The position numbers and the translations under genes were made by a program. Under the pieces are notes generated by a model. It searched no databases. It was not told the DNA's origin and worked only from the letters and a program-made list of their open reading frames with translations. A stretch of 64,000 nt of DNA. Source: Fulvia fulva (taxonomy: Eukaryota > Ascomycota > Dothideomycetes > Mycosphaerellales > Mycosphaerellaceae). How positions within the stretch are numbered: position 1 is the stretch's first letter; each line of letters begins with the position of its first letter. The DNA lies in the NCBI RefSeq assembly GCF_020509005.1, contig NC_063015.1, positions 5,876,501 through 5,940,500 on the forward strand, given 5' to 3'. This document shows, one piece after another, positions 25,139 through 35,491 of this stretch.

Positions 25139-25352
25139 TATAGCAGTACTTTCTAATATAATAAGGGTTATAGGAGTACTTAAAGTAATACGGCGGTATT
25201 TTGCGACACAATAAGGGACATAGGAGTATTTCACCGATATAATAAGGGTTATAGGAGTACTTTCTTAATATAATGTAAGGACATAGCAGTATGTTTTAGA
25301 AACAATGAGACATAGCAGTATTTCTCGACACAATAAGGGACATAGGAGTGTT
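25139..25352 (+). repeat. Short tandem array, about 30-bp period, right arm
   Basis: Eight degenerate units with the core TAGGAGTA or TAGCAGTA begin at 25141, 25171, 25191 (degenerate), 25221, 25252, 25284, 25313 and 25343. Spacing is 29-32 bp except for one 20-bp step. Most units are preceded by AATAAGGGACA or AATAAGGGTTA. The complement of this motif is the unit of the array at 12957-13075, so the two arrays are inverted relative to each other. Confidence 0.7.
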
Positions 25353-26359
25353 TTACCGGAGGACGAAGGATCCTTGGGCTTGAGATGGTCCTTTCCAACT
25401 CTAGTCTCTCTAGATGAAAGCGACATGCCATCGCAGTCTGGAACTGAACCATGAATGGTCTCTACCTAACTGCTGTAAGGGCATGGCGCTCCTGTGAGAA
25501 CAGGACAGAGAAGCAGATGAGTCGGCCTCTGACATTGACAAACTGCGAATCGTGAAGACATCTCAGCCGCTCTGACCGTGTCCAACGACTACATCCGAGC
25601 TCTTTGCATACGGAGAGAGAACAATAACTCTACAGAACGGACTTCCATCGCAAAACCAGCTATCGTGAGCCCTTTCAGACAAAGCTTGAAACGAACAGCG
25701 TTAACATCACGAACGAGCTTTCACAAGACTACAGTTCTTTCAACGCTTGACTGCGCTTACGACAGGCATGGCCATTCCATTCGCGTACCCAGCGCGCATA
25801 ATTGACACCATATCGCAAGAGAGATGTCTTCTCCGATGCAAATGTGATCCCCAAGTAAGCTGTGGTCGATGTCTTATCCGATGCTATTGTAATCCTTAAG
25901 TAGGCTGTGGTCTCTCCTGAGACAAAGGTCTCGACAATCTCATCTCAGGAGAGTCGTTTTGTGGAGATGGGAGTCTGAGACACGACTTAGCGAGGTCTCC
26001 GCCAGAGGCATATATTGCAGAATCAGAACGTTATCTCTCTGGCGTCGTTTCCCACCATGCCTTCAGGTATCCCGAAACGTATACACACGGTGTTCTCATC
26101 ACAGCGATTCTATACACTTGTGCTCTTCACTCTTTGTCGAACAATGCATTGTGATCTACACGACCCTCCAAAAACTCTGTTCACGGTGACAAAGGGCAGA
26201 TCTTCCGATGACACATGACACGAACACATATAGGCCCGCCAAGTTGGCATTGGTTCCATCAACAGAAGCACGACTCTTCAAAAACACAGTCCAAGTTCAG
26301 ATTGTACCAGTTTCCTAACAGCGGACCACTTCTCTCGAACAAACTCACAGCTCGCAATC
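25353..26359. other. Intergenic, no convincing gene
   Basis: The only structure I see is a 45-bp direct duplication: 25823-25867 and 25868-25912, both starting GATGTCTT and ending GCTGTGGTC. Short open frames here lack ATG starts and a coding look. Confidence 0.5.
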
Positions 26360-26929
26360 ATGAGCTACCCTTCGTCATTCATGCCAGCACGTAGGATTTC
26401 AAACTCTAGAATGCACAACCGTCTCCTGGACTCTGATCCACTCTCACGCCCACTTGAGGGGGGTCCAGAGGAAGAAACGAGCGAAGAACAAGTGAGGGAG
26501 AAGCGCAACCCAAAGTACAAACCAAAGAAGATGATGGACGAGGCAATCGAAGCCATGTCTGGCCTTGATTTGAGCGAGGCTTCAGACCCAAAGGATTTCG
26601 AGGATCCTGCGATGTTCATGCACTTCTTCGCAGAACGCAACGCGAATGCGGCAGCTGACAAGCACCGGGCCAAACGTCGTGAGAAGCGGCACCAGAAAGC
26701 ACTTTTTCGCAGCATGGAGAACATGACTTTGGGAGGTAGGGCGATTGACAAGACCACAGGGGGGAAGATCGATCGCGAGAAGAAGACTACCAAGGTGGCT
26801 GCTCCACCTGTACCTCTCAATGCGGTGACCAAGGCAGGAGTCCCCGTGAGGCACCCCATCTGCTCCGATTGGGCGGACTACCCGGAGGGTGATGATACTA
26901 AGATGGGAGAGCTGGAGTCACAAGAGTAG
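26360..26929 (+). CDS. Hypothetical basic/acidic low-complexity protein
   Basis: An uninterrupted 189-residue frame from an ATG at 26360, in the context CGCAATCATGAGC. The protein begins MSYPSSFMPARRISNSRM, has an acidic/charged stretch (residues 35-60), a 'FEDPAMFMHFFAERNANAAA' block followed by a very basic segment 'DKHRAKRREKRHQKALF' (about residues 97-115), and an acidic C-terminus. No signal peptide or membrane segment is seen. I do not recognise a family. The basic run could be a nuclear localisation signal; this is an inference. A long opposite-strand open frame over the same bases looks like a shadow because it has no domain-like sequence and the plus frame has the better start. It lies 1 kb from the repeat block and shows no RIP-type damage. 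Confidence 0.6.
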   Translation: MSYPSSFMPARRISNSRMHNRLLDSDPLSRPLEGGPEEETSEEQVREKRNPKYKPKKMMDEAIEAMSGLDLSEASDPKDFEDPAMFMHFFAERNANAAADKHRAKRREKRHQKALFRSMENMTLGGRAIDKTTGGKIDREKKTTKVAAPPVPLNAVTKAGVPVRHPICSDWADYPEGDDTKMGELESQE

Positions 26930-27141
26930 TCAGGACATTCCGTAGAGACTGAGAATTGAGAAGCCATGCGCGGCAGTATTATCGTTCCATTCACTGCCAC
27001 CCTATACCGCGAGAGCGAGCATCAACAGCACGGCGCCACCAACAATCAGCAGGCATCCTAAGCTGACGCGCTCTTCCACCCCCAATGCTCAATCATTGAT
27101 GATCCTCGATGATCCCATCCCATCCCCAAACACTGCTCTCC

Positions 27142-27774
27142 CTACTCCTTGCCAGCATTCTTCGCTTCCCTAGCCTTGATGTGCTTCTTCTTATTCTTCC
27201 TCGCGCTTCCCGTAAGTCCCGCCAGCGGATCCTTCGGGATCGGATTCATCGCTTCCACCCAAAATGCCCAAGAATCCCGATCCTCAATCTTCACCATCCT
27301 CAGCTTCTCAAACTCCTTTCTGAACATCTGCGGACCCAGGCTCGGGTTGTTTGGTAGTGCTACCTCCTTCGCAAACTCACACAGCAATGTAACCTGCGCA
27401 GCTTCGATGTCGCTGCCATTCTCACGAATCACCAAAATATCGCCCTCGAGGAGGATAGGCTGCTCGAGGCCGACCGTTGGCTCGAGCTGGCGGAGGAGGG
27501 CTGCGGCGGTGGGGTTGTCGGGGGTGGAGGCATGGTCGGTGGTGGTGCCGAATGGGGTGGTGGTGGTGTCGAGCCAGGTGAGCTTTACGGTGAAGCCAAC
27601 GGCGGCGGAGAGTGGTGAGCCGCGCCAGACGGCCTCTTTGGCCGCGGCGATAGTGATGGTTGTGGTGCGAAAGCCGAGGGCTGCGAGCTCTGCTTCGAAG
27701 GCGGAGACTGGTCGTTCGGTGGTGGTGATGATGTTTTGGCAGGGTGAGATGATGATGCCTTGGATGGAGGACAT
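27142..27774 (-). CDS. Hypothetical protein, 210 residues
   Basis: The minus-strand frame starts at an ATG at 27774 and begins MSSIQGIIISPCQNIITTTE. The N-terminal half is Thr-rich and reads as beta strands ('AVGFTVKLTWLDTTTTP'). A central segment, 'LLEGDILVIRENGSDIEAA', and a helical part, 'FRKEFEKLRMVKIED', follow. The C-terminus is lysine-rich ('GSARKNKKKHIKAREAKN'), possibly nucleic-acid binding or a nuclear signal (inference). No signal peptide or transmembrane helix is visible. I do not recognise the family. Open frames on the opposite strand and in another minus frame are proline- or valine-rich shadows. The gene converges with the plus-strand gene at 26360, with a gap of about 210 bp. 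Confidence 0.6.
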   Translation of the reverse strand: MSSIQGIIISPCQNIITTTERPVSAFEAELAALGFRTTTITIAAAKEAVWRGSPLSAAVGFTVKLTWLDTTTTPFGTTTDHASTPDNPTAAALLRQLEPTVGLEQPILLEGDILVIRENGSDIEAAQVTLLCEFAKEVALPNNPSLGPQMFRKEFEKLRMVKIEDRDSWAFWVEAMNPIPKDPLAGLTGSARKNKKKHIKAREAKNAGKE

Positions 27775-28167
27775 GGTGGCGGTGGTGCTGGGGGGTGGTT
27801 AGTGGTGGTGTAATATTGGGGGTACTGATTCTGCTTACAGTTGGCTGTGGTGATAGTGTTGTTAAAGAAGGTGTAGTGTTTGCTATGGTTTTGCTGTGGT
27901 GCTATGCTAAAGACGTGATGCATCAAGGTCAAATCAGCAAACAAAATTTTGCATTGTTGTAGGAGTCGATTCGGAAATGCGGCCAAACACGGGGGATTAC
28001 TCGGGTCTCGCCACCCAGTCCACGTGTAGCACATGCTTTTTGACACTCGAAACATTATCGCAAATGTAGCATATGCTATTGAGCTACCATTGCGCCTTAC
28101 TATTCCCCCGCCTTGTAGCATATGATCGTTGCAATCAGCTATATATCGATCAGCTGCGCGCCGGCAC
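27775..28167. promoter_or_regulatory. Shared upstream region with repeated GTAGCAYATG motif
   Basis: Between two divergently oriented genes, the motif TGTAGCACATG or TGTAGCATATG occurs three times (about 28023, 28065 and 28114), at a spacing near 45 bp. This may be a binding site for a regulator; that is inference. No gene is seen here. Confidence 0.3.
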
Positions 28168-28487
28168 ATGTCAACAGTCGACGCACATGCCAAGGGCGCT
28201 AACATGCCTCCGGACTCAGCTATCGATTCATCAGACCATTGCGTTCCGCCGATACCCACAGCAAAAGCTGGACCTGCCAGATACGAGCAGCCACCGACCA
28301 GTCGTCAGGGGAGAGCACCAGTAACAGCCCCCGCTGCCAAGAACAATGACACGAACGAGCAATCTGTCAGAGATAGTAGAGATGATAGGGCGGATGGCTT
28401 CAAGTGTAGACATTCAAGACGAAAGATGCTGGAACGATTGGCCATGACCGGCGAGAAAAGCATACCTACGGAACTCAAGATCCAGAT
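28168..28487 (+). pseudogene. MSD-family paralogue 1, 5' half (split by hAT)
   Basis: An ATG at 28168 opens 107 codons that end inside the hAT target duplication. The N-terminus is low complexity. The family core appears as 'MLERLAMTGEKSIPTELKIQI', matching the 'LLSRLDATGDRTIPAEI' of the intact copy at 53793. The reading frame continues across the transposon: 28487 joins 34325 in frame once one copy of the 8-bp duplication and the hAT are set aside, giving 1020 nt (340 codons), the same length as the intact paralogue at 53793. The function of the family is unknown. 'IPxE(I/L)..(I/K)IF' resembles the start of an F-box, which in known proteins binds Skp1; this is a weak inference. Confidence 0.7.
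28480..28487. repeat. hAT 8-bp target-site duplication (left)
   Basis: ATCCAGAT directly before the CAGTGAGC terminus; identical to 34317-34324. Eight base pairs is the standard hAT duplication length. Confidence 0.9.
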
Positions 28488-28585
28488 CAGTGAGCGTACT
28501 GGTATGGTTACCGGTAAATTTTGAGCCTCACCAACCAATAACCAACTGAATATTGGACTCACCATTAGCATACCAGTGGTTACCT

Positions 28586-28603
28586 CCTTCCTAAATAGGA
28601 AGG
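28586..28603. repeat. 18-bp palindrome in hAT end
   Basis: CCTTCCTAAATAGGAAGG folds as an 8-bp stem with a two-base centre, about 100 bp inside the left end of the hAT. It may form a hairpin or be a protein site; the role is unknown. Confidence 0.5.
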
Positions 28604-28688
28604 TGGATGTAGTTTACAAGGTATTGTTGCTATTGCTCGGTCCTGCCTACACCTCTTCATTCACCTCATTCTCTAACACCTCCTGCTG

Positions 28689-31600
28689 TTACTGAATCGT
28701 CCGCTTGTTAAAGTTGGTGTTGTAGTCCGTAACTATCGTCTCCTCACTGTCCACATCTTCGCCTTTGCCTAGAGGTCCGTACTAGTTGCGGAGGCAACTA
28801 CAGACCTCTATAACGAGGTTTCCGAGCTGTGATCTTCGATAGTGTATTATATCACGGCCAGCACTGAAGCTGCGCTCTAGAGCATCGCTCATAAGCGGCA
28901 GTGCCAGTGCATCGAAGGCAAATCGTGCTAGCTCAGGCTCTATATCTCGGCGTACGTACTAGTATCTAAGCACGTCGTATAGGGCTATCTTCTAGTCCTT
29001 AATCTCCCTTAGTGACTTGCCGGCGTGTGGATCAGGCTCATAAGCTTGTAATAGATAGCGCTCGAATGAGTCAACCCTTAGTGTTAGTATAAATGAGTCC
29101 GTGATCTTACGGCGCTTAAACTTCGACAGATTAGCTCGAAGATCGTCCTCGCTATCGGCCTTAATAATAGGCTGTATTTGAGTCTCTATAGCTTGCGATT
29201 GCGATTGTGACTGCTTCTTCTTCCCCTTCCGCTTCTTTAGAGGTATTACGGTATCCGTAGAGGTGTTAATCTGGCTAGTAGGTCTATAGAACGTCTCCTA
29301 GATGTCTATCGCCTATACTTTCGTGCTCTTGATCTAAGACTGCTAATCTTTCGTACCGGCGCTCTAGAGGTCTGCAAACCACGCGTGTTTCAACATAGGG
29401 TTTAGCATCACTACGGCGAAGTAGATAGGCATGTCGTCTACGGCATAGAAGTACTTCTCGACCTTCCGCTACGAGGCTTCGTAGCATTTCGAGAGATAAT
29501 CGAAGGAATCGTCTTTCTCGGTTTCCTGCTTATACTCGGTATTGTAGGCGTTAAGGGTGTCAAGTATAAAGCAGAGAGTCGGATACTAGTCGAAGAGGTG
29601 TTTCTACTCGCCCTAGGTGTCTATAGTCGTAATCTCGAAGACCTGTAGCGTGTTATATAGCCTGTCGAGTTGATACTAGTTACTAGTCGAGGGCGCATTG
29701 TTTTTGATAGTAGGATCGTCCCTGTTTTGGAAGCAGAAGGTGTTAATGCGTTCCTTAACAGTGATAGCACGTCCGATTATATAATAGAAGCTGTTCTAGC
29801 GCGTAGAGTTGTCTTGAATAAGCTATAGGATAATAAGTTAGTAAAAGAGGTGAATAGGTAGGAGGAGGACGATAACGGCTTTTGTTCGGCGTATTAACGG
29901 GAAGCTCCCGGGCCAATAGATAGGCTCAGATAAGCACTAGCGCCGTTACGTACGCTATTCTAGGCATCCCTTACTCACCTTAAGGTTATTAAATTCCTCT
30001 AACCCTTCACCTCCTACTACCTCTCTAAACTCGTCTAACCTTTATATTAAAGCCCTTATCCACTTTATTACATTACGTAGCTTGCTAATAGCACTACGAG
30101 TATGCTAGAGCGCCTCTACCGCCGCGGATACGCCCTCCTCCGTCTTCAGTTCTAGCTCCTTTAGGTCCCGATTAGATAACTCTCCTAGTAGTAGCGACTT
30201 CGCGTAGAGGTTAGTAATATAGCCGAAACATCGTAGGCGGCGGCCCTTACGGTAATGGACCTTTATCTACGGGTACATCCTCCTTATTAGGGCATTAACC
30301 GCGGTGTCGTTATTACTAGTATTATTGGTTACGAAATACCCGATTCGGTATAAGATCGAGTACTCGGCGAACACCTCCTAAAGCGCGTCTATGATATTCG
30401 TACTAGTGTGGTTACTACGTAGTAGCCTAAACGCTAAGAGCTTAGTATAACGCTTGCCTCGAGCAGAGATATAATAGGTATAAACCGAGACGATAGCGCG
30501 ATGATTAGGAGAGGTCTAGACGTCGAATAAGATATAAGTATCGCTTAGTGCCTTCAGCATCTCCTAGATCAACTTCGCCTATTAGTTCTCGTACTTATAG
30601 AGCACCTACTTTCGAATAGTCGCGCCGGCGCGTAGTAGATACTATCTGATATTCTACGATAGGTAACAAACGAGCTCTCGAAAGTAGGAGTTCTCGACTA
30701 TACGGAAGGCGATATAGTAGTATATAATCTATTACATAAGTAGATAGATAGATATTTCATTAAGCTATTGTAGTGCCCTTTGGCCTATATAGCTATACTA
30801 TCTTATTTTTGTATATATAGAGGGGAAACCGTGTTAGTGAAAACCCCTCCTCCTTCCCGCCTGTCCTTTCCCCTTGTTATCGTCTTAGATTTCCCTTGTT
30901 AAGGGTACGCTAGTATTATAGGCCTGCCCTAATGACTACCCTATCTACAACCCCCCTAGCTTCCGCCTCTGATCTATCTACTCCTCCGTCTCGCTAGCGA
31001 GGCTAAACTACTAGAGGTATACCTACTATAGTATCTACCGAGATATTCGGCGAATATTGCCTTTGTCCCTAATAATTGACTTGTAGTCTCTCCTTCCCGC
31101 TTACTGCCTCCAATTTCCCCTACTACTCGCCTACCGCGGGCATCGTAGTAGTATATGTTCTAGGTTTTACGATAGGTAGCTACACTAGTAGGCTAGGCTT
31201 TAGATGTCTAGTACGCGTCTCCTGAACAGGTAGGCCCTTAATCCAATATGTTCGGACCTAATTTGGATCGCTATGCTTGCTTCGGCCCTTGTCAGGTCCC
31301 TATATAGCTAGTAATTATGTCTCTAGAAGGCTCGGAGTGCTATCGGGCCTATTGTCTTAGGGGGCTTCCTTTTCTAGTCCTGCTCCTATAGGCAGCTCGC
31401 TATCTATTCCGCTAGGCTTTAGGTCTTAGCCTTGCTCCCGCCGGCCTAGCGAGTCCTACGCTCCTCCTCTTTTCGTGCTAGCTATTCAGTGCTTGTCTAT
31501 ACGGCCGTAAAGGTAGTAAGGTCATCCTCTTTTTAGCTTGTCCTATGTCCGGCCCCTCTCCGGTAGCGGCTTTCTATCTTGTTCTTTGCCTCCTAGATCG

Positions 31601-34035
31601 TGGTTTGTACTAGGTAATCTGTCGTCTTTACCGCGTATTAAATTCTTATTCCCCGGATGTATTAGCCGATTAGTAGTATTCCCGTCTCTATTTCTACCGT
31701 ACTTATTAACGTTATCTTATATACCCCTAGTATCCTACGTAGGTTACCTACCTATATCCTGTTTAGGGGTTGCTCTATCCGTTTCGGGATCGGCTTGCCT
31801 ACGCCTCCTGTTCCCTAAATCTGTGCCCCGTATAACATAGCTAGTCTAACGATCGCCTTATATATTACCCTTGCCTTGTCGAATGTTACTCCCTATATAG
31901 ACGCCGTAAGCCTCTTTATCGAGGCTTCGTTAACTTGCGCTCGACTCTAGGCTTTCTTGATCTATACGTTCTAGCTTAGCTTCGGGTCGAGCTAGATCCC
32001 TAGCACTCGTAGCTCCGCTAATAGCTTGGTCTCGTAGCCTTAGATTCTTACCGCTGCCTTTATATTATAGTATGTTCTCGCTTTACTAAAGTGTATAAGC
32101 TAGTACTTTTTAGGGGCGAACCGGGCACTATACTTCTTTGCCTACTCCTCGCATTTCTTGTGCCTATCTTTAAGGAGGCGACAGTTCTCCTCTGTCGAGT
32201 CTAACTAGGCTAAAATGTTTGTGTCGTCTACGAATCCCGATACTAAGGTTTGCGGAGAGGTGAGTAGGGGGATTAGATCAGACATAAATATTAGAAATAG
32301 GATAGGGGAGAGAGTAGATCCCTAAGGTATTCTAGCCTCTGCCTTTACCGGGTCGGACGTGTACCTCCCTAGGACTAGGTGTGTCGTCCGTTCCTAGAGA
32401 AAGGAGTAGACGAACTTCGTTGCCTACTAGGGGATACCTTTCTGTTAGAGGATATGTATTAGCCTTTAGTATAAGACGTTGTCGAAGGCTCCTACGATGT
32501 CGAGGTAAGGAAGGAATCGTATTTAGTAAGCTAGCTACGAGATAAGGTGACAAGTCTTAACCGCGCTTTCCTACTTATCTAGTACTACCGTATAGCCTCG
32601 TTTCGAGAGGTTAGCCCGGAGCAAAAGCTTCCCTCTACGCCCTCCCTCCCTGTTTGCTCCTTAAGCCAATATCTACCTCTATAGGCCTAAGCCCTTTAGT
32701 GCTCTCTATTGACCGACGTGCGCATCCGTCCTCTCGGGCTGTATAGACAGTGTTAGCCGTCGCTACTAGTATACACTACGCCCTAGGTTTTGACGCCCTT
32801 CGCGTTACCGTAGCCTATCTCTAGAAAGCAGCCGTCTATACCTCGTAGGTTTGCTCAGGGCACACACCACGCCGGGCAGCGTACTCCTTACGTTTCTACC
32901 TTCTAACTAATATAAAGTTCCTTATTACCCTACCCTCGATCCTCCCCGATTATAGAACTAATCCACTCGTATTATACGTCTTTTCCCCGTCCTAATAGCC
33001 GTCTTTTCCTTGCTTAGGCTATCGTCTTTTCCTCGTCGCAATCTACTATATTAGACTAGGTGCGTTATGTAGCGGAACAGGTAGTGCCTTAGGCAAAACC
33101 CTCGTTCCTATACCGGGTACTTAATAGGCCCTTATAGGCTTCGTCGCGTATCTACCTACCCTCCGTATTGCCCGCTAGTAAACACTAGATTGTTTCGTAG
33201 TCCGCTCGACGCCGTCGTATAGTCCGCTTAGTTGTTGTTCTATAGTCCGCTCGTCTAATGTTCGTCGCTCGGCCCGCTCGGTTTACGGTCTCCGGAGGTG
33301 AAAATTCTGTACTTATACTAGAGGTGTCCTATCGAGCGTATAGGCCACGGTTCCGCGCCCTTCTTATACGAAGAAAGAAGAGGGACTCGCTCCCGACACG
33401 AGTACACGCTCGTCGGATAGTTTTCATACCCGTTTTGCTAGTAGTCCTCTATTCGCCGCGGCTTCGCCTACGTTACGCGCCCGTCGCGCCTACGACGCTC
33501 TAGCGTGAGAATACTTGGCTCTCTCGTAGCAAGACGAGAGGTTCGTAGCCGACACTATGTACAGGTGATTCTCGTCGTCGACCTATCGGATAAGTAGTCG
33601 CTTGAATCCGTCAAACTTAGAGACTAACGCCTATATTAAAGTCGTCTGCGCCGGATCAACGACCGGCTCTTTAACAACGGCAATAGGCTGACCCTACTTG
33701 TTTAATCTATAGACAGTGGGGTGAGAAAGTGGCCCTTGATTACCGTTAACGATAGGCAGTTCTTAAGGCTTACCCTCTAGCTCACAGGTCTAGTAGTAAT
33801 ACACCTCCTTGCTATCATCGTACCGTATCAACGACTCGCCATGTTGCTATACCGGAGACGTCCGTTTACGCGTCCCTTTCGACTGTATCGCCTTCTTGCG
33901 CGTGTACTCCTTGCTATAGAGCTTGAAGCAGTCCTTGTGCTTATCCGGATAGAACCTTAGGTTCTTCAAAGAGAGTGTTATAATATCAGATGCTAGGGCT
34001 CGATTGCCGGTACATGATGGCCATGCGAAGGGCAT
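28689..34035 (-). pseudogene. hAT transposase, split by LINE and broken by stops
   Basis: The minus-strand frame starts at an ATG at 34035 (MPFAWPSCTGNRALASD...), with a lysine-rich N-terminus. It then runs through several stops and is interrupted by the LINE at 30741-32505. The C-terminal hAT dimerisation region is clear at about 28950-28840: 'ELARFAFDALALPLMSDALE' followed by RSFSAGRDII, matching the family pattern LARxALDxLxIPxMSAxxERxFS. The frame ends at a TAA at 28689-28691. In active elements this protein cuts and pastes the transposon; here premature TAG/TAA codons and the LINE make that impossible. Exact intron content was not worked out. Confidence 0.75.
30741..32505 (-). mobile_element. 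5'-truncated LINE family 2 inside hAT
   Basis: It matches the 3' 1.77 kb of the LINE at 13164-18296 along its whole length and begins on the left with TAGATAGATAGATA, the complement of the (CTAT)n tail. The 5' truncation is at about 32505, where the sequence returns to hAT. It keeps more TG and CA dinucleotides than the copy at 13164. A convincing target duplication was not found; at most TAAG is shared. Confidence 0.75.
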
Positions 34036-34316
34036 TGTAGCGACAGTAAGGTGAAAGAAAGAGAGGTGAATATACACGCAAAACGCGTAGGTACGCGACT
34101 CCAAGATCATGCTAATTTAGCGTGTACCAACTGCGGATCAGCATCCTACCGGAGCGGCTTAGATACGGGCTCTAGGCTATATATGGATCTGGTTACCAAG
34201 GGCAGTGAGGTACCTCACCACTGGATAACCAACAGCGACAGCGAGGTCACCACAACCAACCAATAACCACCGGTTAGCACCACTAACCACTAGCAATCAT
34301 ATCAATAAGCTCACTG

Positions 34317-34324
34317 ATCCAGAT
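34317..34324. repeat. hAT 8-bp target-site duplication (right)
   Basis: ATCCAGAT, identical to 28480-28487. Confidence 0.9.
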
Positions 34325-35024
34325 CATCTCTCACATCTTTACTGGATGGGTCTTCGATATGGAAAGGCGATACGAGGATATGCATACGACAATAGTGCGC
34401 CTATTCGCAGGCCACGATCTCGAAGGACTATACCAAGATGCGTACACTGCCCTTCGAGCTACCGCCATCCATCGTTGCATAGGAAGCCTGGTCAGCGACG
34501 TCGACGCCATCTACCTCATCGAAGCCGAGACCCGGTACCACTCAAGACGGAACGACATCGTCAACCTCGAACTAGTGCTGCCCGTTCACGATGCAGTCTG
34601 GGATCTTGGGTCGGCTCGCTCATGAAGGCCAACAGACTATACCGACCCAGCTATAGCAACCAGAGCACTGAGGACAGTACCCAATCTCCGAGCCCTCACG
34701 ATCAAGCTGGTAGCCAACGACGATAACGAGCTCAAGTCTCTCTTGAGGGCGCTACATACCGGTGCCTACACACCCACGCTTCTGCGGTTTGCCACGGGAC
34801 TCCAGGCAGTGGTACAGCATAGGGGCATCGAGATCGAGCTATAAGCGTGCACGCAGGGGGAATCGAGAGTGAATACTGTATGGGCAAGGTGTCTGGAGCG
34901 GGACACCTCAGTGGAGGACATGTGCATGGATATGGTAAGGACTGTGGAGTGCGCCTGGTGGCATACGATCTTGAGGGAGATGCACGAGAAGAAAGAGAGC
35001 CTTCGGCATATGTCGGGTTGGTGA
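34325..35024 (+). pseudogene. MSD-family paralogue 1, 3' half
   Basis: This continues the gene begun at 28168. In the joined frame it reads 'IISHIFTGWVFDMERRYEDM', then a helical body, then 'NLRALTIKLVANDDNELKSL', and ends 'RHMSGW' at a TGA at 35022-35024, close to the MSD tail of the other copies. Two in-frame stops interrupt it: TGA at 34623-34625 and TAA at 34842-34844. No frameshift is needed to follow homology to the end. The gene is therefore dead three times over: by the hAT and by two nonsense codons. Whether the stops came before or after the insertion cannot be told from one sequence. Confidence 0.7.
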
Positions 35025-35491
35025 TGGCAGAGGGGCAGGATACCATAGCAAGAGGCGACGGGACAATGCTTCGGACCATGGAAAAGCGCCTCGCGCTGCT
35101 GCAACATCGCGAATGACGAGCCACCAAGCTGCTCGTCGATACTCTCGCTCTCCAGGGCCGGGCCAATGCTGCAACGGTGAACTAGGCGCGGATCGGCTGC
35201 CATCACATGCATAACTTGATCGGATTCGGGTCCAAGCGCATTCGTCCCGCAGCCGTGCTGAATGCTTTCCTCTTCTCTTCATTCCTTAACGCAGCTCAAC
35301 ACCACCTCTTCAACAACACTCTTCTTCGTTGCTCTTGTAAGTGCGACATACTCCTTCTCACAGCATCAGGCTAGTTGCGACCAGTACCGCATCCGTCGCA
35401 CGACTATCAGCTCGCCCGACCCGACAATTTTGCCATTGCATACTTCGACCTCGAGCCACGAGCCTCTCTCAACCTGGGCAACTGCGTCACG
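35025..35491. other. Intergenic / 5' region of paralogue 2
   Basis: The motif TTGCGACCAGTA near 35375 has a counterpart, TTGCGACCAATA, at about 37381 upstream of paralogue 3. Both are preceded by a TTGTAAG that could be an intron donor. The shared flank suggests that the two genes arose by tandem duplication. No separate gene is seen. Confidence 0.4.

Larger units (their letters stand above)
28488..34316 (-). mobile_element. hAT DNA transposon carrying a LINE insertion
   Basis: The ends are CAGTGAGC (28488-28495) and GCTCACTG (34309-34316), perfect 8-bp terminal inverted repeats with the CAxTG start typical of hAT elements. An exact 8-bp duplication flanks them. Both ends contain the subterminal direct motif CCAACCAATAACCA, and GGTTACC motifs occur near each. 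The transposase is on the minus strand. A truncated family 2 LINE (30741-32505) lies inside, so the element itself is about 4.06 kb. RIP-type changes are present but less dense than in the left block. Confidence 0.9.

Noticed and set aside
12957..25352. CRISPR-like reading of the 30-bp arrays
   Set aside because: The units are degenerate and lack alternating unique spacers, and the context is a fungal repeat block.
26365..26859. 164-residue minus-strand frame
   Set aside because: Antisense shadow of the 26360-26929 gene; no domain, and the plus frame has the better start and composition.
27149..27802. 217-residue plus-strand frame
   Set aside because: Antisense of the 27142-27774 gene; Val/Ser/Ala-rich shadow composition.
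27585..28259. 224-residue minus-strand frame ending in a Pro/Ser-rich stretch
   Set aside because: Overlaps the 27142-27774 gene out of frame; the proline-rich part is a frame-shifted reading of its Thr-rich codons.
30721..32520. Target-site duplication of the LINE inside the hAT
   Set aside because: Only TAAG is shared by both flanks, too short to claim; deletion or twin priming at the 5' junction may have removed it.
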